Source: Glacieibacterium sp964246975 (lineage in GTDB: Bacteria; Pseudomonadota; Alphaproteobacteria; Sphingomonadales; Sphingomonadaceae). Taken from it: 20,892 nt of DNA. Position numbers and translations under genes: made by a program. Location: assembly GCA_964246975.1 (NCBI GenBank), contig CAXTSL010000054.1:1-20892 (forward strand). The letters run 5' to 3'. The notes below the pieces were generated by a model. The model was given only the letters and a program-made list of their open reading frames with translations, did no database searches and was not told where the DNA came from. Shown piece after piece: positions 8,229-16,630 of the stretch (position 1 is the stretch's first letter; the number at the start of each line of letters is the position of its first letter).

Positions 8229-9319
8229 AGCCCGCCCTCGATCTGGCGCAGCAGCGCGACCTCGTCGAACACCGTGACCTCGTCGACGATGCGCCCCGCC
8301 GCGACGCGCCAGTGGGTCACCGCGAGGATCCACACGGGTCGCCCGGTCGCGGGGCCATAGAGCGCTTCGCCCGCGTGGCTGCCCGCCATCGTCCAGCGTA
8401 CGGCGATATCGAGGCCGTCGGGCGTGTCGGTAAAGGCGACATGTTCGACGACGAAGCGCGCGTCGGCAAAGCTTGCCACCAGCGCGATCGCCCAGCCGGC
8501 GATCTCGCCGTGCCCGAACAATTGCCGCCCGCCCGGCACCGCGAGCGTCGCGGCGGGGTCGTAGAGGTCGCGGATGCGGGCGAAGCGCCGGTGGTTCCAG
8601 ACACTGTCGAAGACGGCGTGCGCGAAGGCGACAGGATCGCGCCGTGCATCGGGAAATGCGCCGGCGGGAAACGCTGTCGCGGCTGCGTCGAGAACCCGCG
8701 CCATCGCCGCCTGCCGCCAGTCGGCCGGGCGGTCGTCGGCGGCGCGGTCGGCGGCGGCCTGGGCGCGCGCGACGGCGCGGGGCGACAGGCCGAGGTCGAG
8801 CACGAGCGCGCTGTTGTCGCGGACCAGCCACTCCTCGACGATTCGGTTGCCTGCGCACAGGCAGTCGGCGATGGTCGTGAAGGCGACGCACCGTCCGGTC
8901 GCCGTGCCGAACTCCGACGCGCCGAGGTTGGTGCCGCCGCTGGCGATGCGGTGCGAGGTCAGGTAGGTGCCGGGGGCGGTCTCGCGCCAGATCACTGCCT
9001 CGGCGACCAGCGTCCGATCGGGAAACGCCGCGAGCGTCTGGATGGTGCCCGCGACGATGCCGTCGAGCCCCGACTGCGGGCCCGTCATCAGGTGGACGCG
9101 GCAGTCGGGCGCGTAATGCGTCTCGATCAGGCCGACATCCTTCTGCTCCCAGATACGGTGGGTGCAGCGCACGATATAGTCGACGATGTCGGCATAATCG
9201 GCGTCGAAGCCATCGAGGCGCTGGCGTCGGCCGTGCTGCGGCGCGAGCAGCGCCGCGATGTCGCGTCCGTCGATGCCGGGCACCGCCGGGGCCAGCCTGA
9301 TCGCCTGTGCTTCCGCCAT
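8225..9319 (-). CDS. Tandem-domain NTF2/SnoaL-like protein, first gene of the leftward pair
   Basis: A 364-residue protein without a signal peptide, made of two NTF2/SnoaL-like domains at about 40-180 and 228-361. Both repeat the same layout: a Trp-containing helix (THRIWEQKDVGLIETHYAPD; FDSVWNHRRFARIRDLYDP), an FPD or FAD turn, a GTATGR or GPATGR turn (138-143 and 322-327), and a RIVEEW or RIVDEV strand. This points to an internal duplication. ATG codons lie at 9328 and 9319; I chose 9319 because the GGAG at 9329-9332 is then nine bases upstream, while it directly abuts the other ATG. The gene is divergent from a third protein of the same type and coupled to the next gene by a four-base overlap. 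A catalytic role on an imported compound is likely but unproven. Confidence 0.8.
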   Translation of the reverse strand: MAEAQAIRLAPAVPGIDGRDIAALLAPQHGRRQRLDGFDADYADIVDYIVRCTHRIWEQKDVGLIETHYAPDCRVHLMTGPQSGLDGIVAGTIQTLAAFPDRTLVAEAVIWRETAPGTYLTSHRIASGGTNLGASEFGTATGRCVAFTTIADCLCAGNRIVEEWLVRDNSALVLDLGLSPRAVARAQAAADRAADDRPADWRQAAMARVLDAAATAFPAGAFPDARRDPVAFAHAVFDSVWNHRRFARIRDLYDPAATLAVPGGRQLFGHGEIAGWAIALVASFADARFVVEHVAFTDTPDGLDIAVRWTMAGSHAGEALYGPATGRPVWILAVTHWRVAAGRIVDEVTVFDEVALLRQIEGGL

Positions 9320-9410
9320 TGCGCGCATCTCCGCACGATCCCCGAATTTGGCGCTTTACGCCGACTGCATCCGAAATCAATATGGCGCGTCGCGACGGGA
9401 GGCAACACGG
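9320..9410. promoter_or_regulatory. Divergent promoter region between NTF2/SnoaL-like genes
   Basis: These 91 bases must serve both divergent genes. They hold the GGAG site for the leftward gene (9329-9332), the GGGAGG site for the rightward gene (9397-9402), a small inverted repeat (GGCG at 9350-9353 with CGCC at 9359-9362) and the candidate operator at 9366-9379. The core between the two ribosome-binding sites is less GC-rich than its surroundings, as expected for a promoter. No clear -35/-10 pair could be assigned. Confidence 0.6.
9366..9379. promoter_or_regulatory. Candidate LacI-family operator in the divergent NTF2 promoter
   Basis: The site TGCATCCGAAATCA shares 12 of 14 bases with the reverse strand of the site upstream of the TonB receptor (7202-7215). 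It has a central CpG and TG...CA ends, the general form of LacI-family operators. It sits 31 bases before the GTG at 9411 and 46 bases from the leftward start at 9319, so one bound repressor could control both directions. The regulator is inferred to be the LacI-type protein encoded downstream. Confidence 0.45.
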
Positions 9411-10373
9411 GTGACTTTGGAACACAAGGCGGCACGGCTGCGCGCCTCGTTCGATGCGGCGGGGCAGGGCGATGTGCCGCTCGCGGTCGGCCATGTCCTC
9501 CACGCGCCGTATCCGCTCGAAGGCCTCGACTGGGGCGGACTGCTCGACGCACTATTTGCCAGCCTTGTCGCCGCCGAGGATCGCCTCGACATCCTCGTAT
9601 CGGGCAGTTTCGCCGGCGGCGACTGGACCGCGAGCACCGGGCACATCGCCGGACTGTTCGGCGCGCCACTGTGCGGCATTCCGGCGACCGGACTGCCGGT
9701 GTTCCTGCGCTATGGGCGCTTCGACCGCTGGGCGGACGGGGCGATGATCGAGACCTATCTGATCCTCGATCTGCCGGGCTTGATGATGCAGGCCGGCGTC
9801 TGGCCGCTCGCCCGCCCGCTCGGCGCGCCCATCGTCGTCCCAGGGCCCCGGGCGCGCGACGGCGTCGTTCTGGCGGGGGGCAGCGCGACCGAGGCGCGCG
9901 CCAGCCTCGATCTCGTCGAGGCGATGATTGCGGGGTTGATGCGCTATGACGGCGCGAACCTGTCGAGCATGGGCATGGTCGATTTCTGGTCGCCCGATTT
10001 CTGGTGGTTCGGCCCCGCCCCGATCGGCAGCTTCCGTGGCCATGCCGACTATGAGCGCGGCCATCAGCGGCCGTTTCTCACCGCCTTTCCCGACCGCAAG
10101 GGGGGCGACCATAAATGCCGCATCGGGGAACGTGGTTACGTCGCCTCGACCGGCTGGCCGAGCGTCCGCGCGACGCACAGCGGCGGCGGCTGGCTCGGCC
10201 TGCCGCCGACGGGCAAGCGGATCGAGATGCGAGTCATGGACTTCTGGCGGCGCGACGGCGACCGGCTGAGCGAGAACTGGGTATTCATCGACATTCCCGA
10301 CCTGCTCCGCCAGTTCGGTATCGACGTGTTTGCGCGCATGGCCGAACTCGCGCCCGCATCGTATCGCCGGTGA
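9411..10373 (+). CDS. Tandem-domain SnoaL-like (ester-cyclase-type) protein
   Basis: A 320-residue protein with no signal peptide. The N-terminal domain (about 40-130) contains TGHIAGLFGAPLCGIPATG, then RYGRFDRWADGAMIETYLILDLPGLMMQAG, the layout typical of SnoaL-like ester cyclases. The C-terminal domain (about 185-310) repeats it with AFPDRKGG, GLPPTGKRIEMRVMDFWRRD and LSENWVFIDIPDLLRQFG. The GTG start at 9411 has a strong GGGAGG site eight bases upstream. Its stop overlaps the GTG of the MFS gene (GTGA at 10370-10373), so the two are translationally coupled. It is divergent from two related genes and shares their control region. SnoaL itself is a polyketide cyclase, but this fold supports many chemistries and no polyketide synthase is nearby. 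Family call is good; function is open. Confidence 0.83.
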   Translation: MTLEHKAARLRASFDAAGQGDVPLAVGHVLHAPYPLEGLDWGGLLDALFASLVAAEDRLDILVSGSFAGGDWTASTGHIAGLFGAPLCGIPATGLPVFLRYGRFDRWADGAMIETYLILDLPGLMMQAGVWPLARPLGAPIVVPGPRARDGVVLAGGSATEARASLDLVEAMIAGLMRYDGANLSSMGMVDFWSPDFWWFGPAPIGSFRGHADYERGHQRPFLTAFPDRKGGDHKCRIGERGYVASTGWPSVRATHSGGGWLGLPPTGKRIEMRVMDFWRRDGDRLSENWVFIDIPDLLRQFGIDVFARMAELAPASYRR

Positions 10374-11611
10374 GCATTGCCAACCCGCAGGACGAATGGC
10401 GCACCGCCGAGTCGCTGCCGCTCCGCCAGCGCATCGCCGCGTTCGCCTTCCTGCTGACCGGCTATTTCTGTTACGCGTGGACGTGGAACACCGTCGACGT
10501 GCTGCGGCCGTATATCGCCGACAGCCTCGGGCTGACGCGCACCGAAGCCGGCTCGATGTACAGTGCGATGGCGGCGGGGGCGCTGCTCGGCGCGGTGATC
10601 AACGGGCAACTTGCCGATCGCTTCGGGCGGCGCAATGCGCTCGTCGTGGTAATGCTCGGTTTCGGGTTGCTGCTGGTGACCGGCGCGTTCGTGACGAGCT
10701 ATCCGCAACTTCTCGCGCAGCGTTTCGCCCTCGGCTACTTCACCGGGACGATGTACCCGATCACCGTCGGCATCTACGTCACGCTGTTCCCGCCGCATAT
10801 CCGGGGGCGGCTCGCGGGCGTCGCGCTGGGGGTCTACAACGCCGCCGTGGCGGTGCTCGGCGCAAGCGCGGCGCTGGTTCTCGACCACGACTGGCGGATC
10901 CTGCTCTACGTCGGCGTCGTGCCGGCGGCGCTGGCGGGCTTCGCGCTCCTGATCATGCCCGACGACCGGCGGCTGATCCCGCATGGTGGCATCAAGCCTT
11001 CGGCAGCGATCGCCAGGCTGCCGATCGTCGAGCTGTTCGCCCCCGCCGTGCGCCGCCAGACCTTGATGCTGGTGCTGATGTGCGGCCTCAACTTCTTTGC
11101 CTACCAGGCCTTCACCGGCTGGGTGACGACCTATCTCAAGGAGGTGCGCGGTCTCGACGGCGTCGCGGTCGGCACCATCGTGTCGTGGCAGTTCTGGGGA
11201 AGCTGCCTCGGCGGCTTTGCGTGGGGCTGGCTGGCGGACCGCTTCGGACGGCGGATCGGCGCGATCGGCTTCCTCGTCGCGGCGGGCATCGTGCTGGCGT
11301 ATCTGCGCGCGCCGCCGTCGGTCGCGGTACTCGCCGCGTCGGGCTTCGGCTATGGCTTCGCGATCTCGTCGAGCGTCGTCTGGGGGCCGTGGCTGACCGA
11401 ACTCTACCCCGCGCACCTGCGCTCGACGGCCGCGTCGATCTTCAACTGGGGGCGGATCATCAGCTTCTTCGCGCCGCTGATCACCGCGCAGGTCGCCGAC
11501 CGCTTCGGGCTGACGGTCGGGATGACGCTCGCGAGCGGCTGTTTCGTCGTCGCCGCGCTGGTCTGGCTGCGGATCCCGGAGACCGTGGCCAGACGCGCGC
11601 GCGTCGGCTAG
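10370..11611 (+). CDS. MFS transporter
   Basis: A 413-residue inner-membrane transporter of the major facilitator superfamily with about 12 hydrophobic segments. The MFS loop signature appears twice, as expected for the two six-helix halves: GQLADRFGRRNALVV in the first and GWLADRFGRRIGAIG in the second. RSTAASIFNWGRI and the ending RIPETVARRARVG resemble sugar or aromatic-acid proton symporters. The GTG start at 10370 overlaps the upstream TGA, so the frame's longer upstream extension is rejected. Placement between SnoaL-like enzymes and a LacI regulator suggests it moves the substrate that the TonB receptor brings into the periplasm. Its stop lies inside the weak AGGA site of the next gene. 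Direction of transport and substrate are inferred. Confidence 0.9.
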   Translation: MSIANPQDEWRTAESLPLRQRIAAFAFLLTGYFCYAWTWNTVDVLRPYIADSLGLTRTEAGSMYSAMAAGALLGAVINGQLADRFGRRNALVVVMLGFGLLLVTGAFVTSYPQLLAQRFALGYFTGTMYPITVGIYVTLFPPHIRGRLAGVALGVYNAAVAVLGASAALVLDHDWRILLYVGVVPAALAGFALLIMPDDRRLIPHGGIKPSAAIARLPIVELFAPAVRRQTLMLVLMCGLNFFAYQAFTGWVTTYLKEVRGLDGVAVGTIVSWQFWGSCLGGFAWGWLADRFGRRIGAIGFLVAAGIVLAYLRAPPSVAVLAASGFGYGFAISSSVVWGPWLTELYPAHLRSTAASIFNWGRIISFFAPLITAQVADRFGLTVGMTLASGCFVVAALVWLRIPETVARRARVG

Positions 11612-11622
11612 GATTTCCCGCC

Positions 11623-12663
11623 ATGTCGAGCAAGCCTGTCAGCCCCAAGCGCGCCGCGACCTGCTACGATGTCGCGCGCCGCGCCGGGGTGTCGCAATCG
11701 TCGGTGTCGCGGTCGTTCCGCCCCGGCTGCACGATCAGCCCCAAGATGCGCGACCGGGTGCTCAGCGCCGCCGCCGAGCTCGGCTATCACCCCAACGCGC
11801 TGGCGCAGAGCCTGACGACGCGGCGGTCGTACCTCGTCGCCATCCTGATCTCGAACATCACCAACCTGACCTATCCCGAGATGCTCGCGGCGCTGACCGG
11901 GCGGCTGTCGCGGCATGGCATGCGCGCGCTGCTGTTCACGCTGGAGAGCAACCTTGTCCCCGCCGACGCGCTCGATCAGGTCTGGCGGTTCAAGGTCGAC
12001 GGGGCCATCGCCATCGCCGGACTGTCGGACGGCCAGGTGCTCCAGTTCGCCGACCATGGCATTCCGCTGGTGCTTTACAACCGTGTCAGCGACGTCGGGT
12101 CGGTCGGCTCGGTGTGCTGCGATTCGGTGCGCGGCGAGGGGTTGCTGATCGACGGGCTGGTGGCGGCCGGCCATCGCCGCTTCGGCGTCATCGCGGGGCT
12201 CGAGCACAGCCACGTCGGCGACGAGCGACTGCGCGCGACGCTCGAACGGCTGGAAGCGGCGGGCCTGCCGGCGGTCGCGGTCAAGCGCGGCGGCTATGAC
12301 TATGCCAGCGGCCGGACCGCGCTCGACGCGCTGCTCGCCGACGCGGGTCGGCTCGATGCCGTCGTCTGCGCCAACGACCTGATGGCGATCGGCGCGATCG
12401 ACGCGGCACGCGATCAGGGCCTCGACGTACCCGGCGACCTGTCGGTGGTCGGCTTCGACGGCGTCGGTCCGGCGGAATGGGGGGCGTACCGGCTCAGCAC
12501 GATCCGCCAGCCGGTCGACCGCATGGTCAATGCCGCCGTGCAGATGCTGCTCGACCGCGTCGACGACCCCGACCAGCCCGCCGAACGCCGACTGTTCATG
12601 GGCGATTTCGTGCGCGGCGCGTCGGCACGGCTGCCCGAGATGCGGGCACCGGTGCGCAGTTGA
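11623..12663 (+). CDS. LacI family transcriptional regulator
   Basis: A 346-residue DNA-binding regulator. The helix-turn-helix is at about residues 12-35 (CYDVARRAGVSQSSVSRSF). The minor-groove hinge helix follows with ELGYHPNALAQSL at 52-64. The rest is a periplasmic-binding-protein-like effector domain with LVAILISNITN, GIPLVLYNR, AGHRRFGVIAG, AVVCANDLMAIGAI and VVGFDGVGPAEW, all standard for the family. The ATG at 11623 follows AGGA at 11610-11613. It is the last gene of the rightward operon and the obvious local controller. Two related 14-base sites with a central CpG, upstream of the TonB receptor and between the divergent NTF2-like genes, are candidate targets. LacI-family effectors are usually small sugars or related metabolites; the inducer here is unknown. 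Confidence 0.94.
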   Translation: MSSKPVSPKRAATCYDVARRAGVSQSSVSRSFRPGCTISPKMRDRVLSAAAELGYHPNALAQSLTTRRSYLVAILISNITNLTYPEMLAALTGRLSRHGMRALLFTLESNLVPADALDQVWRFKVDGAIAIAGLSDGQVLQFADHGIPLVLYNRVSDVGSVGSVCCDSVRGEGLLIDGLVAAGHRRFGVIAGLEHSHVGDERLRATLERLEAAGLPAVAVKRGGYDYASGRTALDALLADAGRLDAVVCANDLMAIGAIDAARDQGLDVPGDLSVVGFDGVGPAEWGAYRLSTIRQPVDRMVNAAVQMLLDRVDDPDQPAERRLFMGDFVRGASARLPEMRAPVRS

Positions 12664-12669
12664 CGCCTC

Positions 12670-12694
12670 CCCGCCGCGCCGGTCAGGCGGCGGG
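12670..12694. terminator. Hairpin between convergent lacI-type and GST genes
   Basis: CCCGCCGC at 12670-12677 pairs perfectly with GCGGCGGG at 12687-12694 across a nine-base loop. It begins seven bases after the LacI stop and covers the GST stop, so it could act on transcripts from either side. There is no T-run on either strand, so intrinsic termination is uncertain. Confidence 0.35.
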
Positions 12695-13378
12695 CTTGCC
12701 CATCTCGACGATCGTCCGCGCGTTCTCGGCGAATTTCTTGCCGTCACCGTCGTTCCTCAGCCGCGCGCTGGCGTCCTCGGGCACCGCGATGCCGCGCTGC
12801 GCCGCCGGGCGCGCGGCGATCGCCGCGTGCCAGCGCGTCAGGTTGGGCAGGCCCTCGACGTCGATCCCGGACCAGCTCGCGGTGCGCGTCCAGCACCAGT
12901 TGGCCATGTCGGCGATGCTGTAGTCGTCACCCGCGAGATATTCGGTCCTGCCCAATTGCGCGTTGAGGACGGTGAACAGCCGCCGCCCCTCGCCCTGATA
13001 GCGCGCGATTGCCGCCGGGATCTTCTCGGGGAAATAGCGGAAGAAGACGTTGGCCTGCCCCATCATCGGGCCGACGCCGCCCATCTGGAACATCAGCCAC
13101 TGCAGGACGCGGCTCCGCCCCTGCGCGTCGGACGGCATGAACTGCCCGGTCTTCTCGGCGAGATAGACGAGGATCGCGCCGCTTTCGAAAATCGCGAAAT
13201 CGCCGTCGGTCAGCGCCGGGATTCGCCCGTTGGGGCACAGGTCGAGGAACCACTGCTGCTTCTGCTCGCCCGCCATCAGGTCGATCTTGCGCACGGTGTA
13301 GTCGAGGCCCATCTCCTCGAGCGCCACCGAAACCTTGTAGCCGTTGGGCGTCGCGGCGGTGTAGAGGGTGATGCTCAC
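12683..13378 (-). CDS. Glutathione S-transferase family protein (YfcG/Ure2p-like)
   Basis: A 231-residue cytoplasmic glutathione transferase or disulfide reductase. The N-terminal thioredoxin-like domain begins SITLYTAATPNGYKVSVALE and contains CPNGRIPALTD and IFESGAILVYLAEK, the glutathione-binding cis-Pro and Glu-Ser signatures. The C-terminal all-alpha domain has MFQMGGVGPMMGQANVFFRY and YSIADMANWCW. The TPNG motif is typical of the Nu/YfcG/Ure2p group, which has disulfide-bond reductase activity. The GTG start at 13378 overlaps the stop of the DUF29 gene as GTGA, so the frame's longer extension is rejected. A GAGGAG site lies just upstream of the GTG. Neighbours give no clue to a specific substrate. 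Confidence 0.9.
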   Translation of the reverse strand: MSITLYTAATPNGYKVSVALEEMGLDYTVRKIDLMAGEQKQQWFLDLCPNGRIPALTDGDFAIFESGAILVYLAEKTGQFMPSDAQGRSRVLQWLMFQMGGVGPMMGQANVFFRYFPEKIPAAIARYQGEGRRLFTVLNAQLGRTEYLAGDDYSIADMANWCWTRTASWSGIDVEGLPNLTRWHAAIAARPAAQRGIAVPEDASARLRNDGDGKKFAENARTIVEMGKPAA

Positions 13379-13842
13379 GGCTGCTCCTCGGGCCAGTCGA
13401 ACGGGCGGTTCATGATCTCGTCCCAGCTGTAGGGGTTGTCGGCTGGCATATGACGCAGCGGAATATCCATCTCGGCCGAGGCGTCGCCGACCCCCCGTCG
13501 CCAAGCCGGGTCGAGAGCCTCGTCGATCCGGGAGCGAAGGCTTGGGTTGGCTTTGAGCTCGTAGCGCGCCATGTCGCGGTGGTTGCGGATCGAAATCGCC
13601 CAGCTGTTGCCGCGCCGGGTGGGCTGCATATCCCATTTGAGCATGTGGGCAATGACGACCTGAAGCGCGCTGCTGAACGCCTTGAACTGCGAATTGCCCA
13701 AATCCTTCAGCTCCTCGGCGATATTCACCCAGTCGATTCCGGCGGGCCGCCGCGCGCGCAGCAGTTCGGCTTGGGCATAGGCCCAGCCCGCCAAGTCGGC
13801 GTCGTAATCGATGTCGTCGGCAAGGCGGGCTTGGCTGGCCAT
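13375..13842 (-). CDS. DUF29 domain-containing protein, copy 1
   Basis: A 155-residue protein of the DUF29 family, which is uncharacterised and common in cyanobacteria and alphaproteobacteria. Typical features are YDADLAGWAYAQAELLR near the start, the core NIAEELKDLGNSQFKAFSSA, a LLKWD-like segment (MLKWDMQP), and C-terminal PYSWDEIMNRPFDWPE. It is about 76% identical by eye to the next gene, so the two are tandem duplicates. Its stop is coupled to the GST start by a four-base overlap. No catalytic residues or membrane segments are evident, and no function is claimed. Confidence 0.82.
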   Translation of the reverse strand: MASQARLADDIDYDADLAGWAYAQAELLRARRPAGIDWVNIAEELKDLGNSQFKAFSSALQVVIAHMLKWDMQPTRRGNSWAISIRNHRDMARYELKANPSLRSRIDEALDPAWRRGVGDASAEMDIPLRHMPADNPYSWDEIMNRPFDWPEEQP

Positions 13843-13846
13843 GTCT

Positions 13847-13882
13847 CGACCCTAAACCCTCACCCGCGCGGGTGGAAGTGGC
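13847..13882. repeat. Fossil copy of the uvrC 3' end and DUF29 upstream region
   Basis: These 36 bases are identical to 14377-14412. In the other copy the segment spans the DUF29 start region and the last codons and stop of uvrC. Here the uvrC part (13860-13882) is not attached to any uvrC gene: it still encodes HFHPRG plus a stop on the minus strand but has lost everything upstream. It marks the edge of the tandem duplication that produced the two DUF29 genes. A perfect 14-base palindrome, CACCCGCGCGGGTG, lies within it at 13861-13874. Confidence 0.85.
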
Positions 13883-13910
13883 AGCGGACTCCGGTGGCGC
13901 GTGACGCCCG

Positions 13911-14372
13911 TCAGTCTTCTGGCCATTCGAACGGGCGGGTCATGATGTCGTCCCAGCTGTAGGGACAGGCCATCGGCATATCGCGTCGCGCAACATCCAT
14001 CTCGCCCGACGCGGTGCCGACTCCTTGGGGCCAAGCCAACTCCAACGCTTCGTCGAGCCGCGACTTGAAACTGGGGTTGGTGCGCAATTCGTACGCAGCA
14101 TGGACGCGATGGACTCGAATTGACCCTGCCCAGCTGTTCCCGCGCCGATCGGGTTGCATGTCCCACTTAAGCATATGCGCTATGATGACGCCGACGGCGC
14201 TGCTGAACGCCTTGAACTGCGAATTGCCCAAATCCTTCAGCTCCTCGGCGATGTTGGCCCAGTCGATCCCCGCCGGCCGCCGGGTGCACAGCAAATCGGC
14301 CTGGGCATAAGCCCAGCCCGCCAGATCGGCGTCGTAGGCGATATCGTCCGGGAGGCGCGCCTGACTGGCCAT
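13911..14372 (-). CDS. DUF29 domain-containing protein, copy 2
   Basis: A 153-residue paralogue of the preceding DUF29 gene with the same start (MASQARLPDDIAYDADLAGW), the same core (NIAEELKDLGNSQFKAFSSA) and the same ending (PYSWDDIMTRPFEWPED). About 37 substitutions, many of them in the C-terminal half, separate the copies, so the duplication is not recent. Sixty-eight bases separate this gene from copy 1, and they include the uvrC-tail fossil. It begins 17 bases after the uvrC stop, so uvrC, both DUF29 genes and the GST gene may form one leftward transcript. Function is unknown. Confidence 0.82.
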   Translation of the reverse strand: MASQARLPDDIAYDADLAGWAYAQADLLCTRRPAGIDWANIAEELKDLGNSQFKAFSSAVGVIIAHMLKWDMQPDRRGNSWAGSIRVHRVHAAYELRTNPSFKSRLDEALELAWPQGVGTASGEMDVARRDMPMACPYSWDDIMTRPFEWPED

Positions 14373-14389
14373 GCCCCGACCCTAAACCC

Positions 14390-16333
<1,944 letters not shown>

Positions 16334-16383
16334 CGGCCTGCCAAGTTAGGCGCGGCGGCGGCTCGGCTCAAGGCGGGTCGCGG

Positions 16384-16408
16384 CTTATCCACGGCGGCTG
16401 GGGATAAG
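16384..16408. promoter_or_regulatory. Inverted pair of DnaA-box-like 9-mers upstream of uvrC
   Basis: TTATCCACG at 16385-16393 and, on the opposite strand, TTATCCCCA at 16399-16407 each differ from the TTATCCACA DnaA box at one position. Together they form a CTTATCC/GGATAAG inverted repeat with an 11-base centre, about 50 bases upstream of the uvrC start. It could be a regulatory DnaA site or chance. Two boxes alone do not make an origin. Confidence 0.3.
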
Positions 16409-16506
16409 TGCGTGGGCGGCGTGCGGACGGCGCGGGGATGCATGGGGTGCGTCGGTCGCGGGGCTTGGTGTGGCGCTTTTTTGGGCAGGGGTAATTCCTG
16501 ACGTTG

Positions 16507-16584
16507 CCCGTCATGCTGGCGCACGCCAGCATCCAACGTCCCGCGTGCGGATAGGTGGATGCTGGCGTGCGCCAGCATGACGGG
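16507..16584. repeat. 29-bp perfect inverted repeat built of nested palindromes
   Basis: Bases 16507-16535 are the exact reverse complement of 16556-16584, separated by 20 bases. Each arm contains its own hairpin, ATGCTGGCG-CA-CGCCAGCAT or its complement, so the element could fold as one long stem or two short ones. It lies between the divergent uvrC and SDR genes, where it could influence both transcripts. The form is that of a dispersed extragenic palindrome, but whether other copies exist cannot be seen from this window. Confidence 0.85.
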
Positions 16585-16630
16585 GGAAGGTAACTTGCCC
16601 GCTCCCGACCGGCCCGCTATCCCACGGGCA

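Noticed and set aside
7386..9503. A single 705-codon minus-strand frame across both NTF2-like genes
   Set aside because: Only the part after 8228 looks like a real protein; upstream it is Arg/Pro-rich and out of frame with the clear double-domain protein at 8225-9319.
8225..10373. Polyketide biosynthesis cluster, because of SnoaL-like proteins
   Set aside because: No ketosynthase, acyl carrier protein, ketoreductase or tailoring enzymes are near; TonB, MFS and LacI neighbours fit uptake better.
10330..12663. A 777-codon frame covering the MFS gene and the LacI gene
   Set aside because: The first 431 codons are a shifted, Arg-rich reading of the MFS gene; the true protein starts at the LacI-type ATG at 11623.
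16559..16630. N-terminal extension of the FolM-like protein into the inverted repeat
   Set aside because: The extra residues are encoded by the palindromic element and do not resemble SDR N-termini.
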